A stretch of 64,000 nucleotides of DNA from Geosiphon pyriformis (Eukaryota > Glomeromycota > Glomeromycetes > Archaeosporales > Geosiphonaceae): the NCBI GenBank assembly GCA_016748015.1, contig JAAOMT010000245.1, positions 19,941 through 83,940 of the forward strand, read 5' to 3'. Below the pieces are notes generated by a model. The model saw only the letters and a list, made by a program, of their open reading frames with translations. It was not told where the DNA came from and ran no database searches. Below, piece after piece: positions 23,201 through 37,500 of the stretch (position 1 is the stretch's first letter; each line of letters opens with the position of its first letter). The position numbers and the translations under genes are program-made.

Positions 23201-24947
23201 CAGATATTTGTAAGAACACCTTCTCACTTATATGGTTTAGGAATCATTAAGACTCAAACCTCTTTTTAAGATCTGAGCACCAATTCGCAAGAAAGACAAA
23301 AGTTCAAAAGTACTAAAAGCATATCCAGAATTGACTTGTTACAATGTTTTCAAAGCTTGTTTGTGATACCCAAGAGACCAGCAGCTTTGCCATCAGGCAG
23401 ATCGAAAATCATATCAACAGCTCACTAAACTTTACTAAATACATTATACCAGAAAAAGCCTCATTAAAAACATAATCTAATGGCCAATATTGACAAAACC
23501 AAACATCAAAGACATCAGCAACCATACTATATTTTCTGGTCCATTCTTCCATAATAATGTTTATTTTAGATTTAACTGAATTGGACTCCAAAATAAGCTC
23601 ATTATTAACAACCAGATGGTCCAAAACCACTTTGCAAAAAAAACACTCCAAAACATTCCTGATAGTATGACTCTTATTTATCTCGAAGCTTTCCATCCTC
23701 CTATTTATAGCAGATCTAATGTTTGCTTCCTTAGCTGCCAGAGATTTAGCAAGCTTGAATGCACAATATGACTTTCTTATGCCAAAGAGAGCAAAATAAA
23801 CACGATTAAAGTTCACACCAGAGTCAATGAGATCCTGAACAACTGAGGTTTTAATACTGTCCAAAGAGTCTCAGCACTTTATAAGGGAGACAAAACCGAC
23901 ATTATTTCTTTCACGAAAGGCCTTGATAATTTTTGAAACCAAAAGCTCCAACCTGTGAAACTTTGAAGAAACTTTGGTAAACACACTGTCAAAATTCTTA
24001 AACCATTTCTTTCTAAATATCTCATTTGCTAAAAGAGTTATTATCCTGTGTAAAACATTCCACATGGCATCCAGATCTGAGAACTTGACAGCAGTAGCAA
24101 ACTCATCAGAGAACATCCCAGCATTGACTGATGTGGCATTTTTAAAATTTTCTCACTTATTGACATCAGCACTCTTGAAATCAAACTTCCAATGATTTTT
24201 ATTAGCCTGCTTATGAAAAGAGTTCAACTGAATATTCAGCAAACCACCCAGACCCACCAACACTGAAATGGCTTGATGATCAGTATCAAAGTGCTTACTA
24301 ACATCCATGATGCTGCAGTCTAAAACTGCATTAACCAAATTAGAAGAAACTAATATGTAATCAATTGTTTTTTTTACACCCCTCGAATTTTCTCACATGA
24401 AATTTTTTACAACCAAACTACCAACCAGAGAATTAACCAGTCCCAGATTGAGATATTTTTTAAAACTAGCACATTTCCACAAACCATTTTCATTGAAATC
24501 TTCACCCAGAATAATGAAAGAAGATTTATTTACAGTCTTTGCAATAGAAGAGTTGATATCACCAGTTTGAAAGAACCAAACTACAGAAGATGCACCAGCA
24601 TAGAGCCCCAAAATTGACACGGAAAATTTATTCTTGAAGAGCAGCTTAACAGACAGGAGCCAATCAGGTACTTTAGAAATTTTGCACACATGTTGTGCCA
24701 GAGAAATGTTTATGATAATTGTGACATCAGAACCCATATGACCAGAATCCAAACCAGAAGTAAAAACCTGGATGCTACTAAACTTGTTCATGATCCACGG
24801 ATGGATTTTATCATTTAACTTAGTTTCAGTAACAATAGAGATCAAATTGTTTATATTCTTATGCCAATAAATGATATTATTCTGCTTTGCAGGATTGTTC
24901 ATTTCCTTAACATTACAGGTAACAACTCTCCAAACTAATTTACTCAT
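20271..24947 (-). pseudogene. LINE ORF2 (APE endonuclease, RT, RNase H), copy 2
   Basis: The endonuclease (24947-24150) keeps the Asn motif CNVKEMNN, the Glu motif VTETKLND, GLDSGHMGSDV, LGEDFNENGLW, and the DH motif NTDHQAIS. The linker has FRKKWFKNFDSVF and NRRMESFEINKSHT (24120-23560). RT (about 23190-22350) has LFKILFNRISLACGTFD, GSVVENALEKNW, GLTDSYCVHDNLDQEEVFSP and FVDDTI. RNase H (about 21570-21150) has LLVYTDKSLSNLG, LFLDSQSALNACK and VNEHADTIAS. The C-terminal region has a Cys/His patch (ASDHVFSYK near 20780). TGA and TAG stops and several frame changes break it. RT with RNase H and an APE nuclease places it in the I/Tad-like LINE groups. Confidence 0.85.
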
Positions 24948-26779
24948 TAAAAAGGAGGTTGTGAAATCAAACCTGCATCAAGACTATTTACTTTGGCTGA
25001 AAGGCCCAAAACAGTTTCTATTAGACACTTTATGCTGTCTTCTAGCTTTGATACTGAAAACATATTGAATGACACCACTTCTGCAATAGTCTCACCACTA
25101 GTAAATACACCCAAACTCTCACTCATTACTACATCTGTCCCTTGATTCTGTGATAAAGAGATCACCAATGGCTGACATCCAGGGCTAGACTGGGAAACCA
25201 TTGGTCCAAATGCATCTAACCTCTTAGCCAGCTTATCAACCTTCTCCATAAGGCTGGTAAGACTGTACTCAAGAGTGGCAAACCTATCATTAACTTCCAT
25301 TGTAACCAGTAGGGATGGCTTCATCTCCAAAGAGGAGCCAATTTTCACTGAAACACTATGACCAGAGAGAGAGGAGAAAGAAGACCCACCAGCAATCTTT
25401 GCCCAAAAAAGACCACCAAAAGAAACAAAATGAGCAACCAGAGCCGAATGTTTGGCATAAATTGCAGCCAGCCTGCTTTTATCCATGTCCAAAAGTACTC
25501 TATGTGATGGTATCCCAGAAAGAACTTTTCCACTAGCAGCACAGCCCAATGATATGTAACCCAATTTTTTACACTTGGCACATTCAGCAAGAACCAGACA
25601 GAACCAGTACAGATTGGCACTTCTTAATACCAGTGTGGTTCTCATGATAGCATCCAGTGACTCAACAAAATCAAAGCAGATAACAGCACACCTTGCCCAA
25701 GCATACATAATCAGATAATGATTGATGACACATGTTTTTCCATTCACAGCTCTAACAAAGTCCCAGATGTCATAAGTATTCGTTTCTATTGATAGTGTAT
25801 AAAGCAGTGCTCTATGTTGATCCTTTACATCCCACATTTTCTTATCTAAAGCTGCCTTAGCAACATACACTGCATCTTTCCCAATTAAGATAGACCATTC
25901 AGCTGCAACCAAATTAGCATGATTCATTTGCTCAAATTCCACTACTGTTTTCTGCCACAGCCCTACCAATTGCATTTTAATTGACTTAATTATACCAAAC
26001 TTGGATAGTGCAGCATGTACAGCCTCAGCCATTGTCCCAATTGGTATCTCTTTTATGACCACAGCCTGATCTGATCACCCAGTAAATTTCTTAAAATTGG
26101 TGTTTACTATGATTTTCGCACCAGCAGCCTTTTCAGTGGCTTTTATCAAACCCAATTTGAAAGTAAATGTTGCTCAGATGATCTCAGAGAATTTTGAGGA
26201 AGTAGAGGCCCTCCTAAAATCTTTGATTCCTGAAAATAATTTTCTGATCACTGTGCATTTTTTATGAGAAGATTTATCTACTACTTTGTCTAGTCCAATA
26301 TCCAAAGCAAAAAATTTACAAACAGAAACATTGACCAAGTTTTTCAAAGGAGAAGGGAGGACCACAGGTTTGTTCAAGAGAATGTTATCATCATTATTAC
26401 CCAAAAAGTTGATTTTTCTTAATGGCTTACTCAGTGCTTTTTTGGTCAAAATTTTTGAATTCTTAGGAGTATGATCCAAGTTCTTACCAGCAAAAGTACC
26501 ATCTTTATCATAATCAAAGCTGGTTTTTTCAACCAAACATTCCTCCTCCATGTTCACACTATTAGATTCAATAGTATTACCAGTTTTAGACCTCCAAGAA
26601 TGATCACTTGACATCTTAACAATGGCAAATTTTCTATTACCAATATTATCCACCAAAACACCATCTCTTCTCTTTTTTCTAGACTTAGCAGACTTAACCC
26701 CAATATTAAAACTAGATTCTATGATAGACTTGTTCAGAACAGCAATACTAGAGCTGACGGTAGTTTCATAATTAAACAA
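24947..26779 (-). pseudogene. LINE ORF1 protein, copy 2 (RNA-binding, Cys-knuckle)
   Basis: ORF1 proteins of LINEs bind the element RNA. The N-terminal third is basic and unrecognised (KSRKKRRDG). A fold like an RNA-recognition motif lies at about 25840-26060: VVIKEIPIGTMAEAVHAALS, then IIKSIKMQLVGLWQKTVVEF, then AAEWSILIGKDAVYV. A CCHC-like element, CAKCKKLGYISLGC, is near 25550; in copy 3 the same place reads CTKCKHFGHVSNMC, the canonical C-x2-C-x4-H-x4-C. A coiled region follows. TGA codons near 26171 and 26075 sit where copy 3 keeps Arg or an open frame, consistent with CGA-to-TGA. The stop overlaps the ORF2 ATG (TAATG at 24945-24949). Confidence 0.8.
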
Positions 26780-26810
26780 AAATGGTTTGAATTTATCATG
26801 TTGAATGTTG

Positions 26811-26884
26811 AAAAAACTTCTTTCAAAAAAATTTCTTGGCTTTTTTTGGGAATTTGGAACAAATAAAAGAAAGAAGTTTTTTTT
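26811..26884 (-). repeat. 5'-terminal inverted repeat of LINE copy 2
   Basis: Arms AAAAAACTTCTTTC (26811-26824) and GAAAGAAGTTTTTTTT (26869-26884) can pair across a 44-nt loop holding a GGGAATTTGG tract. The same structure opens LINE copy 3 (32384-32459). It lies at the very start of the element and so would cap the 5' end of the LINE RNA. Confidence 0.75.
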
Positions 26885-26892
26885 ACTAATGT

Positions 26893-27689
26893 GTTTTTAT
26901 AAAACAAAAAATAATAATTTAAGTTTTATTTTTTTAGTTTAATCTTTGTAATTTAATAATTTAATAACTTAATAATATAATTAATTAAAATTATATATTA
27001 AAATATAACATGTTTTGTTTTTAAAACTAATAATAATTAATATATTAAACAACATAATTATATATTAATACAAATTAAATTTGGCAAATATGTTATTTTT
27101 ATTCTTATTTAAAACAAAATTAAATATTATAATTGGTATCAATATAATAAAACTAATAAAACTGATAAAATCATTAAAAAAAGTAAAAATTTTATTTATC
27201 AAAAAAGAAAAAATATAAAAAAAGTGCTTTAAAAAACACCAAAAAAAACACTATTCTTTAATATTATTATTGGCAAAAAAAAATTGCATTTTATTATATA
27301 GAAAAAATGCTTTAAAAAAATAAAATAGTTTATTATATATATATATGAAAAAAAGTTATTATTAGAAAAATAATATAAAAATTATTTATTATAAAAAATA
27401 CCATTAAAAAATTGGTTTTAATTAATTTCAAAATAATAATTTTATTTAATTATATTAATCGTTTTTTGATTACATATTTTAATACTTAAAAAAGTATTCA
27501 AAATAAAGATGTTTTTTAAATCAAAATGAAAAAAAATAAAAAAAATATTATTATGTTTGTTTAAGAGTAACTCGAAATAAAAAAAATTATACAAGAATAA
27601 TAATAATAATAACAAAATTAGATTTAAAACTTCATTATTAAAACTGATTAACTATTATAGATTGCTTACTTATATACAATTTGTGTTTT
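26893..27689. other. AT-rich spacer without recognisable genes
   Basis: This is almost pure A/T with runs such as a TA repeat near 27335 and a long A-run near 27285. There is no coding frame or structural RNA that I can support. Confidence 0.7.
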
Positions 27690-28133
27690 ATTCATTTACT
27701 TTATTTTTGTGATTAAAGTTAGAACAATGACAAATTAAAAGATGCAAAAAGTTGAATTCTTTTAAATAAGAAATTTTCTTATATTGTATATAATACAAGG
27801 AAGATAAGGGTGTAAAAATTCTAAAGCCATTTTTAAGGCAAAGTTCCGAACAGGCTCTAAACATTGGGAAGCCTGGGTTATCGAAATCATTCAGGTTTGT
27901 ATTTCCACTTGTTAGCAAACATTGGCCTTTTCTCAAAACCAGACTAATGTTCCTATGCGCTTTGCTTTTTCATAGTTAAATCCACTTTTAAGCTCGTTGA
28001 CAAGATCAGGAAATTTATGCAGGAGACTGGACAAGAGAAAAATGTCGAGAAACTGAGAATTTGGCCCGCAATTATCGAGAACATCCAAGAAAATATATTT
28101 TCTTGGTTCTTGTTCAAGATCTAGTCTGCTCAT
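27690..28133 (-). pseudogene. Unrecognised ORF with frameshift downstream of PET117
   Basis: Two overlapping minus-strand frames, 28133-27933 (opening MSRLDLEQEPRKYIFLDVL) and then a second from about 27965 to 27688 with LTSGNTNLNDFDNPGFPMF, look like one coding stretch broken by a one-base shift or a missed intron. Amino-acid use is ordinary, unlike the low-complexity spacer next to it. The second frame has no ATG of its own. It starts only 22 bases after the PET117 stop on the same strand. I recognise no family. It could be a decayed host gene, a small two-exon gene, or part of the PET117 3' UTR. Confidence 0.35.
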
Positions 28134-28155
28134 TCTACTTTATTCTTCTCATGGA

Positions 28156-28601
28156 TCAAGAACTAGCAGATCCAGATACTGGCTGAATTTTTTTATACTT
28201 TTCACGTAATAATATTTGCTCTTCTAATTCTTTTTTGTTCCTTTCAAATTTTTTATGATTTTCTGAAGGCAAGCGTTTTGAAGACAAGGCTTGTTGACGT
28301 TCAAGCTCTTCTTCATGTGCTATGGATGCATGCATTAACTATGATATGATTCGAAATTTTGGATAAATGGTTATAGGGCAAAAGATAAAATTGTTAAATA
28401 GATTTCGAAAAATCAAGTCAGTTCTCGATTTTGAACAAACCTTCAAAAGGAAATATGGACTCGATAGGGCAAAAGATGTTCCAAAGATCTGTGACTTTTT
28501 CTTACCTCTTTCTCTTTAATTTGCATGTAATGCACGCCCCAAACTGTAGTGGCAGTCGCCACGATGCTCACTCCTAGGGTTGCTTTCGCTGTGCGAGACA
28601 T
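28156..28601 (-). CDS. PET117: Pet117-like cytochrome c oxidase assembly factor, 2 exons
   Basis: Pet117 is a small inner-mitochondrial-membrane protein needed for cytochrome c oxidase assembly, linked to heme A synthase function in yeast. Exon 1 is 28506-28601 and exon 2 is 28156-28338, with a GT-AG intron of 167 nt; the product is 92 residues. It begins MSRTAKATLGVSIVATATTV, the Pet117 start with a single N-terminal membrane helix, then GVHYMQ and a charged, Gln/Glu-rich tail starting MHASIAHEEELERQQ. The tail ends in ELEEQILLREKYKKIQ. Size and layout match the family. An upstream in-frame ATG at 28670 would add 23 residues, but MSRTAK aligns with the family start. It is divergently paired with CBF5, with 191 bp between start codons. 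Confidence 0.88.
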
Positions 28602-28792
28602 TGAACGCAAATTTATTTTGCGTAGTTTTACGGTAGAATTTTCGAATGATCTTATTGGTCTCAAGATCAAATTTTTTGATGAAATTGATTATCAGAACCT
28701 AATTAGTAAAATTCGAAAAAATTGTTCGTAAAGTAGGAGGTAGGTATAAGTATTTCAGTAAATCTTTTCTAGACTGAGTTTTGCACTTTAAA
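28602..28792. promoter_or_regulatory. Shared divergent promoter, PET117 and CBF5
   Basis: These 191 bp separate the two start codons and must hold both core promoters and 5' UTRs. No clear TATA box is visible; both genes may use dispersed starts. A common regulatory input for a mitochondrial assembly factor and an rRNA-modification enzyme is possible, but it is inferred only from proximity. Confidence 0.5.
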
Positions 28793-30958
<2,166 letters not shown>

Positions 30959-32383
30959 TGTTCCTCTCGCTGTACGTTTACGAAATTTAAATTCAATTTA
31001 CTTGGAAAATTTCGATCAATCCGAGTTTTTACTCTTTCCTATCTGAACCTTTTACAGTTATAGCTTTAAAGAACCAAGATTTCTTGACGGTCTAATGAAC
31101 TGATTAAATTCTTGATGATGTAGTTTGGTTTTTTTCAAATTTATCTTTTGTAACAATTGTCTATACAATTATTAACACCAAGTCTTCAAACAAAATTTTC
31201 AACTTTAAAATGTTCTTGTTAAGCGTTCTGAACATAATTAAAATAATCATTTTTTTAATAATTCTGGATTTTTAACTATTAACTTTAATATTTTGTAATA
31301 TGTATTTTATAAACCAAATTTTTTTGTTATTATTTGAATTATTTTTATCAACTTAATTAAATATTAACATGAAAAATATTCAATTTAATTTTTTAAATAT
31401 TTAATGTTTTTTTAAATATGAATTATTTATAAAATTATATTAAAAAATTAAAATTCTATTGTTCAAACAATTTGAAAGACCAAAACAGCAAAAAAAAATT
31501 TTTTAAAAAAAATAAGACTTGGTTTTTTTTGTTTGGTATTATTAGTACTAATTATAATGTTCATTTTATTTTGCCTCTAAATAATAATCTTTTCTGTTTT
31601 AAATTAATGTTTGGCTATATTGTTTAATAAAAATAATTTTAATTAATTATTACCAATTTAATTTAATTATAATATTAAGCTAATTATTGAAACAATATAA
31701 TAACTGGTTACATATAGTTGTTGCATAATTCATGTTTAATATACGAACACGAATTTACACAGAAATAGTGATCAAAAAAAACAATATTAGACTTTTTTTG
31801 TATAAATTTTGTATCTTAAATTTTTTTAAATACTATTATTAAAATTGAATTTGTTGAATTTTGTTATTATTTTTCAGATTTTAAAATCTGCTAAGGTATT
31901 TAATTTTCATTTTATTTTTGTTATTATTATTTTTTATAATATTTTTTTAAATATTACATTAATAATATTAAAAATGTTTTTAAAATATTTGGTAAAGTTT
32001 TTAGTTAATTAATTTTAATAAAAAAATAGTATTTAACTTTTTTTTTCTTAATTAAAAAAAGATAATATTTTTAAGATCAAATTGGTTAATTTTTTAATTA
32101 TGTAATTTTTTAAATTAATAATATAATTTTTAGTTTTTTAATTTAATTATTATTAAAATTTTGTTATTATTATAAAAATTTACTTTAACAATTATTAAAA
32201 CTTAATATTTTTATATTTATTAAAGTTTAAACTATTTAATTTATATATATAAAATTATTTTCTTTAATTTATTAAAATTTTTTTAAAGTTTTTTGTTATA
32301 ATTAAAGTTTTTTTAAGTTATTTTACTAGTTTAGTATTTTATTTTAAAGCTGTTGCTATTTTTGTATTGTATTATATTTTTTT
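30959..32383. other. CBF5 3' flank and AT-rich spacer
   Basis: About 250 bases of mixed composition after the CBF5 stop are the likely 3' UTR. The rest is A/T-rich with no supported gene. A short stretch near 31703-31735 resembles the LINE 3' block, but the match is too short to call. Confidence 0.6.
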
Positions 32384-32612
32384 AAAAAAAAAACTTCTTT
32401 CTCTTATTCATCCCAAATTCCCAAAAAGACCCAAAAAATTTTTCTGAAAGAAGTTTTTTCAATATTCAGCATAATAAATCCAAAAAACTCTTTCTTTTAT
32501 TGATTCTCTGGTCATGAAGAGAGCATTGAGTTGTCATTGAAATAGCCTTCCTTTTCCCTTTCTCCTTCAACTTTCTCCAGTTATTTATTCAGACATTCTT
32601 TTTTTTATAGTT

Positions 32613-34540
32613 ATGGAACTGGTGGGCTTTGCTGCTGGTGGTTTTGGATTCATTTCGGCTGGATTGAGGACCCAGTCTGGTGTCAAAAATAAGTGTTCAG
32701 TTGGTTCTCAATCTCGTGATGCTCCTATAAGAAGCTGAAGAAATCTGTGGCAGTTGATGGTTTGGTGGAGTTGTCTATTGGTGTCTTGAATGTTATAGAT
32801 GAAAGTGGTGACAGACTTAATATTGGACAATCGTGGGCTAGCAAAGTTAACAGCAAAGTGGACAGCGTAAGTGGTATCTCAGACTTGGATAACTTAGAAA
32901 ATATCATCGCTGAGAAAATTAGCTATGCAGAGTCGGATGTTTCGAGTTTGGACAATAACATGAACAATACCATGCCAAAGAAGACACAGACCTACACCTA
33001 TGTTCTGGACAGTAAGCTGCCACCTCTCTTTTTCAATGTTCCAAGTAATGGTGAAGATACTTTGCCTCTTCAGAGTCCCAAATTTTATGGATCCAATCAC
33101 CTTCCTCTAGTTAGATCACGTGCAATGGAGAAACAGAATTTTAATTCATCAAAATTGTTTGCATTAGATATTAAGCTATCTGCTATTTCTGGCAAAACTA
33201 ATGGTAATAAGTTAGTCTTAATCAAAAAAATTTTTTATCATGTTGATGGTTTTGAGGGGGGGGCCTCCATTCTCTCAAGGTTCTCTGGGATCATCAGATC
33301 TACTTTCACTTCAGAAGCTAGTATGAATAAGGCAAAGAGTTTGGCTGTCAGTAAGAAGATTTTAGTTAATAATGAATTAAGAAAAGTAAACAATCATTCA
33401 AATCAGGAAATTGTGGTCAAAGAGATTCTGGTCAATCTTCCCAAATCGGCTGTGGAATCAGTTTTTTCCAAGTTTGATAAGATTGTTTCAATCAGAATGC
33501 AGCTAATTGGTCTATGGCAAAAGGTCTTAGTGAAGTTTGAGTCAGCTGAGATAGCCAGCATGGTTGCTTCTAAGTGGTCAGTTCTCATGGGTAAGGATTC
33601 TGTGTGAATGGCTTTGGCAACTGAAGATAAACAATTGTGGGTTTTCAGGAATCAACATTGGACTTTGTTGTATACTTTGCCAGTAGGAACAATAGCCCAT
33701 GACTTTTCTGATTTGTTGAAATCATATGGTGGAAAGACATGTTTTATTGGTCACAATCCTGTCTCTTACATTTGCAATAGGTGTGCAACTGTTTGTTTTG
33801 ATGATGAAGCAACCAGATTGGCTGCTATTGGTTCAGCTCCAGTCTTCAAGAGTGTGGGTTTACGTTGGGCTGGTCTCTCTTTGGCTCATTGTACCAAGTG
33901 CAAACATTTTGGTCATGTTTCAAATATGTGTTCAGTAGGTGGTTTCTCTGGTGATCGTGGAAGAAAGATGGCGTCTGTTCATGATCAGGTTCACTTGGTA
34001 AATATATATAAGAAAAGACATGCTCCAGTTGCTCGCCCTGTCTTTTTTGGTGGCAAGTCTTGGGCTCAGGTTGCTTTATTTGCTGCTCCTTCTGGTGCTG
34101 GTGTTTGACCTGTCTTTGGTTCTGGTGTTTTCATGTCTGGTGCCCCTCCTGCTGGTAGATTACTGATGGAAGTTCCAGATGTTTCTTGTATTGTTGATCA
34201 CCTGGCTGTATTGGAACAGTCTTTCGAGCTTTTGTCTGACCAAGTGTCTAAAATAGTGCATAGACTGAATAGTGTGAATTTGGTTCCTCTGGTTTCTGTT
34301 TTTTCTGTTGTGTCTTCTGTTGTTTCTGCTTCTCCTATAGCACTCTCTGTTCAGGACTTGGCTTTGGACCCTCCATTTTCTTTTTCTCATTCTTTTTCCT
34401 CAGTTCCTGTTTTGGAGAACATTGTTTCCAATTTAAGTTTAAGCAGTTCAAAGGTTCTTACCTCTAAAGTTGGTGGGCTTGAATCTAAGTTGATGGCTCT
34501 CGATGTTGCTATTGGTTCCATATTAGTAAAATTGAATTAG
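32613..34540 (+). pseudogene. LINE ORF1 protein, copy 3
   Basis: A likely start is the ATG at 32613; a one-base shift near 32730 moves into the frame of 32747-33607. The RRM-like fold is near 33415-33600 (EIVVKEILVNLPKSAVESVF, then IVSIRMQLIGLWQKVLVKFE). A canonical CCHC knuckle, CTKCKHFGHVSNMC, lies at about 33891-33932. A Ser/Val-rich coiled tail follows to the TAG at 34538-34540. TGA codons at 33605-33607 and 34106-34108 lie in the same frame and are one C-to-T from CGA. The ORF is otherwise long and well preserved, giving the clearest view of the ORF1 protein of this family. Confidence 0.8.
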
Positions 34541-34581
34541 CTGGGTACAGATTCGGGGTCCCCTTAATACTCTCCTCCCCA

Positions 34582-37500
34582 ATGACAGATCTTATTTGGA
34601 AAATAGCCATGTGCAATGTCAGGGGTATAAACAATGTGGTGAAGCAAGAAGATATTGTGCACTGACATAACTCTATGAACAATTTGGTTTCGATTTTTAC
34701 GGAAACGAAGCTCAAAGGGCATGCTCGTCTCTGGATAGCTGACAAATTCGATGGTGTTTGTGTGTTTGTCTCTGGTTTGGACTCTGGTCATCTTGGTTCT
34801 GGTGTGGCAATCATAATGAACAATTTTCTAGCCAAGCATGTGTGCAAAGTTTCTGAGATTTCCAGTCAACTTTTATCTGTCAAGTTGCTTTTTAAAAATA
34901 AACTTTCTGTGTCTGTGTTAGGGCTGTATGCTGGCACTTTTTTGGCTGTTCGTTTCTCCCAGGCCAGTGAAATCAATTCTTTTGTCACTAAGGCCATGAA
35001 TGATTTTTCTTTTGTCATTCTTGGTAGTGATTTCAATGAAAATGGTTCTCATAGGTGTGCTAGTTTCAAAAAGTGTTTTGACTTGGGCTTGATTAATGCT
35101 TTGGGTGGGAGTTTGTTTTCAAAATCACTTACATGGTGCAATTCTCGTGGTGTTGCTAAAATGATTGATTACATGTTCATCTCTTCTGGTTTGGTCAATG
35201 CAATTGTGGATCGCAGTGTGACAGATGTTGTGGAATTTTTCAATACTAATCATAAGGCTGTTTCCATTTCCATGGATTTGGGTGGCTTGTTGGACATGCA
35301 GCTTTCTGTTATGTGCAAACAGGCCAACAAAGATCATTGGAAATTTGATGTCAAAAGTGCTGATGTTTTGAAATGGGGCAAGTTTGGGGACATGTTAGTT
35401 GTCAATGCTTCTGTGTTTTTGAATGAATTTGCTGTGGCTAAGGATTGCTCGAATTTAGATTCAATGTGGGATGTCATTCATAGGATTATGGTTCTTTCTA
35501 CTAATAGAACATTCAAAAAAAAATGGTTTAAAGGTTATGATAGTGTTTTTACCAAAGTGTCTTCTAGGTTTTATAAGTTGGAGTTGCTGGTCTCCAAGTT
35601 AGTAAGAGCTTCTCATTTGGCATTTGGTGATGCCTTTGCATTACTGTTGGAGATGTGGAATAAGCTCAACCTGGTTAGTGTCTTAGCAACAAAATTGGTC
35701 TTTTTTTTAGGTGCTAATTTTGATGCTGTTCAGTCTGTGCTGGCTAAAGCAAGGAAATCTTATCACTTCTTCAAGCTTCTAAAATCCAAGCATGCAGAGG
35801 AGTCCCAGATCAGACAGGCTATTACCAGGCATATGGAAAGCTTTGCATTGGACAAAAGTCATACTATCAGGAGCATGTTAAAGTGTCTCTTTCGCAAGGT
35901 GGTGTTGGACCATCTGATAGTCAGTGATGAACTGGTCTTGGAGTCTGAGTTGGTGAAATCTAGAGTAGATGTGGTTATGGAGGGCTAAACACGGACACGT
36001 GGGGTGGTCTTTGATATGTCTGATGTTTGGATTTGTCAATATCAACCTTTGGATTACATCTTTGATGGCGCTTTTTCTGATGTTATGTGCTCAATCAGCT
36101 TTGATGAGATGTCTGCAGTTATTTCAGATTTACCTGATGAGAAGGTGGCTAGTCTCTTAGGTATTTCAAATGAATTGTGAAAGCACTGTGACAAGTCGGT
36201 TTTGGATATGCTGTGGTTCTTTTGAACTCTTGTTTGGTTTGTGAATTGGTTCCTGAACCTTAGAAGAAAGCTTGGGTTTCTATGATTCCTAAACCTTATG
36301 AATGGGAGGGTGTTCTCATGAATATCTGTTCTATTGCTTTAATTGAAACAGCCTGCAAGGTTCTGTCCAAGATCTTGTCAGATAGGATTTTTTTGGCTTG
36401 TAGCAAGTTTGACGTTTTACATGGGGACAATTTCTCAGTTTTGAAGGGTACAATAACACAGTCTCTGATCTTTGCTGTTGGTCTGTGATTGAGGATGCCT
36501 TGGAGAAGAACCGTGAACTATGGTTGGTTTTGCAGGACATGCACAAAGCCTATGATTCTGTTGGTTGGAAGCACCTTAGGAGGAGTTTGGTTAAGATCAA
36601 GATATGTGACAGTTTTATTAAGTTCTTTGGCTCTATCCACAATAGTCGCACTAACAGGGTGATGACAGATTTTGGTTTAACAGACAGATATCATGTGCAT
36701 AATGGCTTGGATCAAGGAGAAGTTTTCTCGCTGCTTTTGTGGCGCATATTTTATGATTTACTTCTTTGTAAGGTCAAGAGGCAGGAGGCTGTATGTAGCT
36801 ATAGATTAAATTCTTATTTTGTTTCCAAAACTGGCCAGGTGGAATTTCAAGCTGAACTGACATCATTTCTGGCCACCGGTGCTTTTGTGGATAATATGAT
36901 TTGGGTAGGCAATAGCCAGTCGGCTACTCAACACATTCTCAATGTTGCTAATGATTTCTTCAGAATTAATGACATTTCAATAAATAATGAGAAGACTGTG
37001 GCCATCCTTATTAACTGTTGGATGGCAAATCCTACTTTTTATATTAGTGACTTGCCTATCTCTGTTGCTAAAAAGAGGAAACTTCATCGTTATCTGGGAA
37101 TTTTTCTTTTTTCTAAAGGTTTGTTTAACCCTAGCTTGGTTAGGACACATTCAGATGTTCGGTTTTTTATTAATTTTGTCTTAAGAAAAGCAATTTCAGA
37201 TAAACAATTTGCATATTTAGTGTCAGCAGTTCTTGTTCCTATTGTCAGTTACAGGACTCAGTTCAGTTTTGTCTCTACTAGTGTATGCAACAAATAGGAT
37301 GCTCTCATTCGAAAGGGTTTGAAATCTAAGTCTGGTCTGCCTCTTAATTTTCCCAATAATACACTTTATTACCCTTCTTTATATGAGTTAAAAACATTCG
37401 AGCAGATTCAGGCTGAGTGTAAATCAGCTTCCATTGTTTCTTTTGCGAATTTGGTTGGTGTTTTGGGTTGGTTGTTTTCTCACAGATCCCACAATCTCCA

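Larger units (their letters stand above)
20133..26884 (-). mobile_element. Full-length LINE copy 2 with 8-bp target-site duplication
   Basis: The 6752-bp element is flanked by ACTAATGT at 20125-20132 and 26885-26892. On the minus strand it begins with an A-run and a stem-loop (26811-26884). It carries ORF1 (about 26779-24947), ORF2 (24947-20271) and a 3' UTR with the family block, and ends in an A-rich tail (A/AAAT, about 20133-20155). The duplication and tail are the expected marks of target-primed reverse transcription. The copy is damaged by stops and some frameshifts, but both ends are present, so it defines the family length. Confidence 0.9.

Noticed and set aside
28602-28670. Longer PET117 start at the upstream ATG (28670)
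   Set aside because: The extra 23 residues are unlike the family, whose proteins begin at the MSR-type start right before the membrane helix.
31700-31740. Another LINE 3' end (ACTGGTTACATATAG followed by a CAT-AATTCATG stretch)
   Set aside because: Only about 17 bases match the family 3' block, in AT-rich sequence, with no coding remnant next to it. Too short to call.
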